A DNA stretch of 23,224 bases, from assembly GCA_964475955.1 (NCBI GenBank), contig CAYYZY010000125.1, forward strand, positions 1-23,224, written 5' to 3'. The notes under the pieces were generated by a model. It worked only from the letters and a program-made list of their open reading frames with translations. It was not told the origin of the DNA and ran no database searches. A program made the position numbers and the translations under genes. Source of the stretch: DATKZH01 sp964475955. Lineage in GTDB: Bacteria; Planctomycetota; Planctomycetia; Pirellulales; Thermoguttaceae. Each line of letters opens with the position of its first letter. The stretch's first letter is position 1. Below, piece by piece: positions 9,101 to 18,100 of the stretch.

Positions 9101-12100
9101 TAGCCGTCCTCGGTGCCGCCGTTGAGCAACAGGTTGGCCGCCGCCGAGGTGACGAACTCCTCCGCCGTACCCATCAAGCCGGCGCCGACGTTGTACGTGT
9201 GCCCCGCGATGACCGACCCGTCGCCGAAGCCGACCAGCGCGTACTGGTTCACTCCGAGCGTTCCGTTCCCCACGCCGTTGGCGACCAGCCCGGCTTCGAG
9301 ATCAGGCACGAAGGTCTGGAGGAAGTCGTGCTCGGTGTCCATGCTGCCCGACTCGTCGACGATGAACACGACGTCGACCAATCCGGCTCCCTGAACCTCC
9401 CCCGGCTCGCCGCGCACCGGCCGATCGACGAGGTCGACGTCGAGGCTCCACACCAGCGGCGTGGGGCCTTTATCGGGATGGTCGCCCCCCTTGGGGTTGA
9501 AAAGGTCGTAATCTTCCTCGTCGGTGATGTTGACCTCTTCGACTTGCGGGCCGCGCGTGTCGAGGAAGACATCGAGCGTCTGGTCCTCGTCGCCCAACTC
9601 GTCGTCGACTTGGTTGACGTTCCCCGCCACGTCTTCAGCGGTGACCAGGATCTCGCGCAGGCCGTCGAGATCGAAGAAGTCGGGATCGTTCAGGTCGCGG
9701 ATGAAGGCCGTCTGCCACTGCCCCTGAGGGAAGGCCTGGTTGCCGTCCTCGGGCGCGGCCACCGTGAGGCCGTACTCGGCCGGATTGCCCACGGCGTCGT
9801 CGCTCGCCCCGTCGACGAACAGCCGCACGATTGCGTCGGCCTCGGCCCGGCCCCAGAAGCCGGTGCCCGTGTCGCTGGTGATGCGATCGGTGAACGTGTG
9901 GGGCTGATCCTCGATGCCCGTGTCGGTCGTGGACGGATCGATCCCGTCGATCGCGTTGCCGGCCAGTCCGATGCTCACCGAGGGGGCGATCGTGTCGACG
10001 GTCACGGTGAGCAGGAAGTCGTGGCTGAAGTTGCCGGCGCGATCCTCCACCTCCAGCTTGAGGTTGTGAACGCCGTCGGCCAGCGGCGTTCCGTCGATCG
10101 TTCCGTCGTAATCGTCGTTGAGCAGTTGGCTGAGCGTATGCACGAAGAACCCGTCGGTGACGAAATCGCCTGCGCCCGAGGGCGCCCACGACTCGACCAG
10201 CAGCACCTCGCCGTTGGTGCCGGCGTCGCCGGGCCGGTCGTAGATTCGGTACTTGAGGTCGTGGGGGAACGGATTGCCGTTGCCGTCGATCGTGTCGTTG
10301 GCCGTGACGGTCACGGTGGGCGTGTTGTCGAAGGTGATCTCGTCGGCGTCGTGCCGGCCGGTATCGCTCACCTCGGCGACGCCCGTCTTCGGGTTCAGCG
10401 TCGCCTCCAGTCCGACCAGGTCGAGATACGGCGTGTTGGGCGCGATCGTGTCGATCCAGATCGTCAGCAACTCTCCCTCTTCCAGCGGTTCGGAGATGTT
10501 GCCGGCCAGGTCTTCGATTTCGGTGGTGATCACGTACTCCCCGTCGGCCAACGGCTCGATGGTCACTTCCCAGATGCCCCGTTCGTTCCCCGCCACGCCG
10601 TCGGTCAGATCGCTCCCCACGACGCCTACGCCGACCAACTCTCGAACTTCCGTACTCGTGTCGGTGGCGAACACGCGCACGACGGCGTTGTCCTCCGCCA
10701 CGCCCGTGAAGGCCGGCTGCGTGACGTTGGTCACGTCGTCCTGGTCGTCGTTGCCGGAGTCGCTCGCGTCGAGCATGTTTGGCACGCTCGGATCCGGCGG
10801 CGTCGTATCGATCGTCACCAGCAACTCCTCCGCCTGGGCGCTGCGGTTGCCGGCGACGTCGAACGCCTCGACGCTCAACGGGTGGGGGCCTTCTGAGGGG
10901 ATGCCGAAGATCGCCTGGTTCGTGAGGAAGTCGATTCGGCGGATGCCGAACCCGTCGATCACGCCGTCGGTCATGTCCAGCGCCGCGTCGAATACGAACA
11001 CGTCGATCACCACCTCGCCGTCCTTGACCTGCACCCAACTGCCCGGCTGGGCGGAGATGCGGAAGTCGGCGACGCTGTCGGCCGCCGGCCACACGTCCGG
11101 GTCGCCGATCGTCACGTTGTCCAGGTCGGAGCTGCCCGTGTCGTCGGAGTCGACCAGGTCGATCGTCGGCCGTTGCGGCGCGAGGGTGTCGATCACGAGG
11201 TCGCTTTCGCCCAATAGGTCGTCCACCGTGGTGATGTTTCCGGCCAGGTCCTCGACCTCCACGTGAATCAGGTACTCCCCGTCGATGAGCGGTTCGACGG
11301 TGATCTCCCACGTGCCCAGCACATCGGTATTGGGCGGCCCCGTCGTGGTCGTGCCGTCGGACTGATCCGAATTGACGATGCCCTGGCCCACCAGTTCGCG
11401 CATCCCCGTAGGCACGCCCGCGACGACCGACTCGGCGAAGAGGCGAATCCGGGCGCCCGCCTCGGCGATGCCCGCAAACGCCGGCCGATCGACGTTGGTC
11501 ACGTCGTCGTCGTTGCTGCTGATGATTCCGCCGTCCGGGCCGAAGGAGTCGCTGGCGCCGAGCAGGTCGAGCGTTACGTTGCCGGGGTCCGGATCGGTGA
11601 GGTCGATCGTCACCAGCAGCTCTTCCGACTGCTCACTGCGGTTGCCGGCCGCGTCGAAGGCTTCGACGCTCAACGGGTGGGGGTCTTCGTCGAGCACCAG
11701 CACGCGGAACACGAAGTCGACCGGGTCGCCCGGGGCCGGGATCGGCATCGTGAACGTGTCGATCACGTCCTCGCCGTCCTTGATCATCACGGTCGATCCC
11801 GGCTCGGCCGAAACGCGAACCTGGACGGCCGCATGGTCCTCCGGAACGTCGTCGGCAAACCCCTGCGTGACATTGTCCATTGTCGAGATGCCGGTATCGG
11901 AGTAGATCGGGGCCGCGCCGAGCACGTCGTTGTCCACCACGTCGGGCCCGACCAGGTCGATGGTAGGCCGTTGCGGCGCGAGCGTGTCGATCCCGACGTC
12001 GAGGCTCGGCCCGTCGTCCTGATCGCTCGAATTGCCCGCAATGTCCTCGATCTCCAGCGTGAGCCGGTATTGGCCGTCGGCCAGCGGCTCGACGGTGATC

Positions 12101-15100
12101 TCCCACAGGCCCAGCCCGTCGTCGGGCGCGCCGCCGAGGCCGATGTACTCCGCGCCGTCGCCGGCGGCTCCCACGTCCGACGTATCGGAGCCGACCACCG
12201 TCTCGCCGGCCAGTTCCGGCACGCCGATGGGATCGCCCGCGTCGTCGAACCGCTGGGCGTAGAGCCGGAGTCGCGTGTTGGCCTCGGCCACCCCGATAAA
12301 CGCCGGCCGATTGATGCGCGTGACGAGATCGCCCAGGTCGCCCGTATCGCTGTACGTGGCCAGGGCCAGCGTGGCCAGGGAGGCATCGGGCACGTTGGGG
12401 TCGAAGTGGGCGGTGAGCGGGTCGGACAACTGCGACCGGCCGTCCTCCGGGGCGGGGAATTCGCCGCCGCCTTGACCGTCGAAGATCCGCACCGCGGCCT
12501 TGACCACGTTGAAGTAGCCCAGCGCGTCGGCAGCCACGGGCGCGGCCTCGGGCCCGATCGGAACGCCCTGGCTCCACTCGCCCACCAGCGGGTCGAGATC
12601 GGCCGTCACGTCGAACGTGAATTCGAACACGCTCGATCCGAAAATCGGATCGGCATAGCCGACCGGGCTGCCGTTGGCAAACACCTGCACGGCCGCTCCG
12701 GGCGTGACGCCCGCGTTGGCCTCCGCGGCCGTGAGCACGTCGATCCCTTCCGCTTCGAACTCCATGAGATCGGCCACGATCAGCAGCCGGGCGTCGTCGA
12801 CGAACGTCACCAGGTCGGTGTTCGACAGCCCGCTGTCGTGGTTGGGATCGAGCTGGGGCGCCCTGGGCACGGGCGCGGCGAAGTTCTCGATCTCCAGGTC
12901 GTACTCGTTCCCCAGGCCGTCCGGGTCGTCGGTCAGAACCACTTGCAGGAAATACTGCTCTTGTCCGACGACCGGAATGACGAGGTGCTCGGTGTCGGCG
13001 ACCGCGGAAGCGGAACCGGCGATGAAATTGCCGCCCCCGTCCACCACGAATATGTCGACGTCGCCGAGATCGTTCTCGAAGAACGCGTTGATGACCAGCT
13101 TGCCCGTGTCTTGGGCCGTGATTTGGAAGAAGTCTTGGTCGTTCGTGTCGTGCAGTTTGACGTCGCGGAGCGTGATCTTCGGAAGCGAGCCCAGCACGGT
13201 GGCTTCAACGATGCTGTCGTTCGGCTCGAACGGATCGACGATCACGACCTCGCTGTCGGTGGCCGCGGTGATGTTGCCGGCCAGGTCTTCCACCTCGACG
13301 GTGATCGTGTAGATCCCGTTGGCCAGCGGTTCGACGGTGACCTCCCAGGTCCCCACGCCGTCGCCCGGCTCGCCGTAAGTGTCGTCGGTGTTCACCAGCC
13401 CCTGGCCCACCAGCACCGGCCCGTGAACGCCGTCGTCGGCAAACACACGGACCCTGGCATTGGCCTCGGCCGTGCCCACGAATGCAGGCCGATTGACGCT
13501 GGTGACGTTGTCGCCGACCACGCCCGTGTCGCTCGTCGGGGCCAGGTCAACGGTGATCTGGCCGTCGCTGGGCGCCGTGCGGTCGACCACCAGCACCAAC
13601 TCTTCCGACTGGGCGCTGCGGCCGCCCGGCTGATCGAACGCCTCCGCGCTCAACTGGTGCGTGTCCTCGCTGAAGGACAACAGCCGCACCGTCGTGTCGG
13701 CGGCGGGCATGACGAAGTCGTCGATCACCGTCTCGCCGTCCTTGATCAAGACGCGCGAGCCGGCCTCCGCGGTGACGGTCAGCGGAACGTCGTTCGCGCG
13801 ATTCGTCACGTCGTCCAGGTCCGACGAGCCGCTGTCGTCGGCCGCGGCCAAATCGAGCGTGGGCCGCTGCGGCGCGAGCGTGTCGATCGTGACGTTCAAC
13901 TCGCCCGAGAGCAGGCTGATGTTGCCGGCCAGGTCTTCCAGTTCCGCGAAGACGTCGTAATTGCCGTCGGCCAGGGGCTCGACGGTGACTTCCCAGATGC
14001 CCAGGCCGTCGCTGGGGTCGAGATCGCTTTCGTCGGAGCCGACCCGGCCCTCGCCGATAAGCTGGAACGTGGACGTCACCGTGTCCCGCGCCCAGATGCG
14101 CACCAGCGCGTTCGCTTCGGCCGTGCCGTAGAAGGCCGGCTCGCTCGTCGCGGTCACATCGTCGGAGTCCGTGCCGACGACACCCGGCCCCAGAAGTCCG
14201 AGCACGTCGTCGAACGTGTCGCTCGACTCGACCAAATCGGGCGCGTCGGGTGGGAGCGGGGCCGTGCGATCTATGGTGACGATCAGCTCCCCGGACTGGT
14301 ACGACTCGTTGTTGCCGGCGTCCGACGCTTCGGCACTCAGCTTGTGCGTACCGTTGCCGAGGTTGAGCATCCGCACGTCGGTGCCGGTCGAAACGTACGG
14401 ACCGTCGATGACCGCGTTGCCGTCCTTGATGACCACCGTCGTGCCCACGTCGGCCGTGACCATGAAGGGCACGTCGTTCGGCGAATTGGTCACGTTGTCC
14501 AGGTCGGACATCCCCGTGTCGTTGGCGTCGGGCAGATCGATCGTGGGCCGTTGCGTGGGCAGAACGTAGTCCGTGCCGTCCAGTTGCAGCAGTTCGACGT
14601 CGACGAACGTCACGGGCTGAGTTCCCATGACGGTGACGGTGCCGCTGTCGAGGTCCTCGTTGAGCCTCACCGCGGTCGCCTCGCCGCCGGTGATCACGTT
14701 CAGCGTGTCACCCTCGCTCTGGAGAGTGCCGATCGGGTCGCCCGCGTCGATGGTGACCGCAACGTCCGCGTCGGGCGTGACGTTCAGCAGGTCGGTGCCG
14801 CCGAGCGTGTCGAAGTGGACGGTCGAGAACGTGGGATTGCCGCTCGCATCGTCAATGGTCCGCAGCCGGTAAAGCAGGGTCGGTCCCGAGCAGTCGGTGA
14901 CCTCCACCATCGGATCGGCGAGGGTGCCGGCCGCACCGAAGTTGATTTCCAGGGTCTCGTTGCCGCTGGTGCCCGGGTTGGCCGGGTCGGTGCCGCGCAG
15001 GGTGAGTGTGTCGGTGTCGTTGGCGAAGCCGTCGTCGTCCAAGACAATAATGTCGAGGTTGGCCACGTAGTCGACGTCGACGATCGGCGTGCCGAAGCTG

Positions 15101-18100
15101 CCGTTGGTGACCACGATCTCGCCCGATTCCGGGCCCGCCGGCTGAATCACGACGTCCTCGGAGACCTCGCCGCCGAGAAGCGACGTGTGGAGGATGATCA
15201 GGTCCGCTTGCTCGCCGTCGGTCCCCTCGGGCTTGCCTTCGTCGAAGCGGACGTCGATTCCCCAGCCCTGCGGGGTATCGTCGGCGTACGGGGTAAGCTC
15301 CAGCGTGTCGCTATCGCCCAACTCCGTGGGTACTTCCTCGTCGCTGTCGGTAAGCGCGGAATCGTCGCCGTAGGCGTTCAGGGTCGCCACGTTGCGGAAA
15401 CCGATCGGGGCCGACCCGTTGATCACGAGCGAGAACTCGTTGTCGCCGTCGGGGTCCGGCTGGAACTGGGGCTCGGCGCCGGGGATCGGTTCAAGCGTGG
15501 AGTCCACGTCCTCGCCCACGATCACGAAGTTGTCCGGCTGGTCGACCAGCGGGTCGTCGTTGTCGCCGAAGAGGTTGACCGTTTGGCTCTCCGGGCCGGG
15601 CGTGAGGATCACGTTCTCGATCGAGCTCCACGTCAGGTTGAACGAGCCGCCCGAGTTGATCGTCACGTTGGGCGTCGCCTGCTTGTCGCTGAAGATGTTG
15701 GCCTCGGCGGGCGTGGGCACCCGGAGCCGATCGCCTTCCGGTGCAAACGCCGGGACGGGGTCGCCTCCGTTGACCTCCAGCGCGAAGACCTGCGAGAGCA
15801 CGGCGGAAATATCGTCGGCAAGGCCCGAGGCGGAGGGATTCGCCTCGAACCCGCTGTTGACCACCAGACCCGGTACGTCCTCGAAACCGGGCGCCTGAAC
15901 GAAGCTGGCCGTGACCAGATCGACCGGCAGCAGTTGGCCGAGGAGATTGTTGACGATCGAGACCCGCGCGTCGGACATGGCAATCGCGTCGTACGCGTTG
16001 CCGGCCCCCAGGCCCGGGATCACCACGTTGCCGTTGCCGTCGACGGTGTCGCCATCGTCCTCGAGGTTCCGTTCGCTCGTGCCGTAGACGGTGAGCCGAT
16101 CGCCGTCGACACGGCCGCCTCCGTCGACGTTCAAGCCGCTGTCGACGCCCGGGCCCGCGTCGAGATCGGCCGACACGCCGTCGAGGAACAGGTCGGCATC
16201 GGGGCCGCCGCCGGCGACGCCGGGCAGGTTCGAGAACCCGTCCTCGGGCGGGCCGTCGAAGGGATCGCCGCCGAGGAAGGCCAGCGCGGAGTTGAGCGTC
16301 TGCGGGGCGACCGTCAACTCGTCGTCGCCTGCGCTCCCCACCAAGGTCACTTCGTCGTCGTTGGCGGCGTCGCCAAGGTAATTCACACGCTCGACCGTGC
16401 GCAGATCGAGCAGCGTCCCCGCGTCGATCTGCACCTCCACCGCCTGAGTGGCCGGCGAGGCGTAAGTAATGGTCGTGGAACGGGCCCCGCCCGCGTCGAT
16501 CACGTTGACCACGTCGGGATTGGGGAACTCGGTGGCGGGCATGTCTCCGAAGATCACCAGGCTGCTGCCCGTGACCACCGACCCCGCGGCCAGATGCACG
16601 TTGAACGTGTCGGTGCCGTCGTTGCCGCCGAGGAGGTGCCCGGCGGGTGCGGCCAACTGGTCGGCCTGGACGTTGAACACGGCGTTGCCCTGGCCGTCTT
16701 CAATCTCGACGAACCCCCATCCGTCGGCAAGCCCCACGCCGGTCGCGTCGACGTTGTAGGTGTTGCCGAGCCCGGGGCCGTCGGGTCCCCACACGAAGAG
16801 CTCTTCGAGGTTGCCGTCGTAGGTCAGGATTCCGCCGGGGCCGAAAATTCCGCCGGGCACCACGGCCCCGCCGAACACGCCGCCGCCGATCTGGGTGGCG
16901 TTCATGTGGAAGACATTGGCACTCGTGTCGGCGAAGTCGACAAGCCTGAGCACGTCGCCCGGATTGCCCTGCGTGTTCAAGTCGATCGGGCTCACCACGC
17001 CGTTCGCCGTGTCGGCGCCGTCGTCGATGACCACGGTGTCCTCGCCGTCGCCCGTGTTCAACTCGGTCTCGGCCAGGCCCGGCGCGGTCGACAGCACGTC
17101 GAACATATGCCCGGCGTCGTTGCTCGAAACGGTCACCGTCCCGCCGCCGAGGCTCTGGTACGTGATCGGGCCGCCTCCGCCGCCGAGGCCGGTAATGCCG
17201 TCGATCGTGGTGCCCGTGAGTGTGACGGTCTCTACAGGGCCGGCGCTTGAGGAATCATCGACGGCCAGGTCGTCGTTGCCGGGGCCGCCGTCGACGGTCA
17301 GGGCGCCCAGGATGCCGTCTACGTCGCCTGCGCTCTCCACGTCGAACACGTCGTCGCCGCCCTGGCCGTACGCCTCGACGGGCACGCCCAAAGCGGTCGC
17401 CTCGACGTCGAACCGGTCGGCCGCGTTGTCGTCGGCGTTGAGCGCGCCGTCAGTCAGTTCGTTCCCGTAGACCTCGAGCCGCGTCAGGCCGTCGGCCGCG
17501 TTGGGATTGTCGACCGTGATCGTGTCGGCGCCGTCGACGCCGTTGACGGTGACCACCTGCTTGTTGGCAAACTCGATGCTCTCGAACGCCGCCGTGCCGC
17601 CGTCGTTGATTTCCGTCGTGTTCGTCACGCCCACGAAGCTGGGATGCACACCGGGACCGTCCACCACGTTCGCCGTGTCGCCGGCCGGCGTGAGCGCCAT
17701 ATCCATTTGCACGGCCGGCGTGCTGTCGTAGATCGGCGATATGTCGTCGAACAGGATGACTTGCTCGTTGCCGTAAGGGCCCTGAAAGTCGGGGAAGCCG
17801 ACGCCCGGCACGTCGTCCTGATCGAGAACGATGATCCCCGCGTCGGGACCGAGAGGTCCGAACACGGGCGGCAGGTTGGGCACCGAGGGGCCGGTGACGT
17901 AGGTCTCCCGGAGAATCGGCACGCCGGGGTCGCCCTCGATCACCAGGGCGTCTTCCGTGCCGCCGGGGTTGGCGCCCAGTCCCTCGCCGTCGACGACGAT
18001 CCCGAGCCCCAGCACGATCAGCCCGCCGCGGTTGTCGACGACGAACGTGTCTTCATCCGAAGAGCCGTCCAGCAGGATGCTGTTGACGGCCGACGGGTCG

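Noticed and set aside
9547..14550. Regularly spaced near-identical short DNA segments that could suggest a CRISPR array
   Set aside because: They are codon-level repeats of Ig-like domain motifs inside one open frame; spacing varies by hundreds of bases and no unique short spacers or cas genes are present.
11263..17250. A 1995-codon open frame on the plus strand, antisense to the giant gene
   Set aside because: It is the complement of Asp/Gly/Thr/Val-rich codons in a GC-rich gene, which rarely produce stops. Its translation is repetitive R/V/D/G-rich sequence mirroring the Ig repeats, has no family resemblance and no ribosome binding site. Other antisense frames at 5773-8091, 8947-10896 and 19063-20604 have the same cause.
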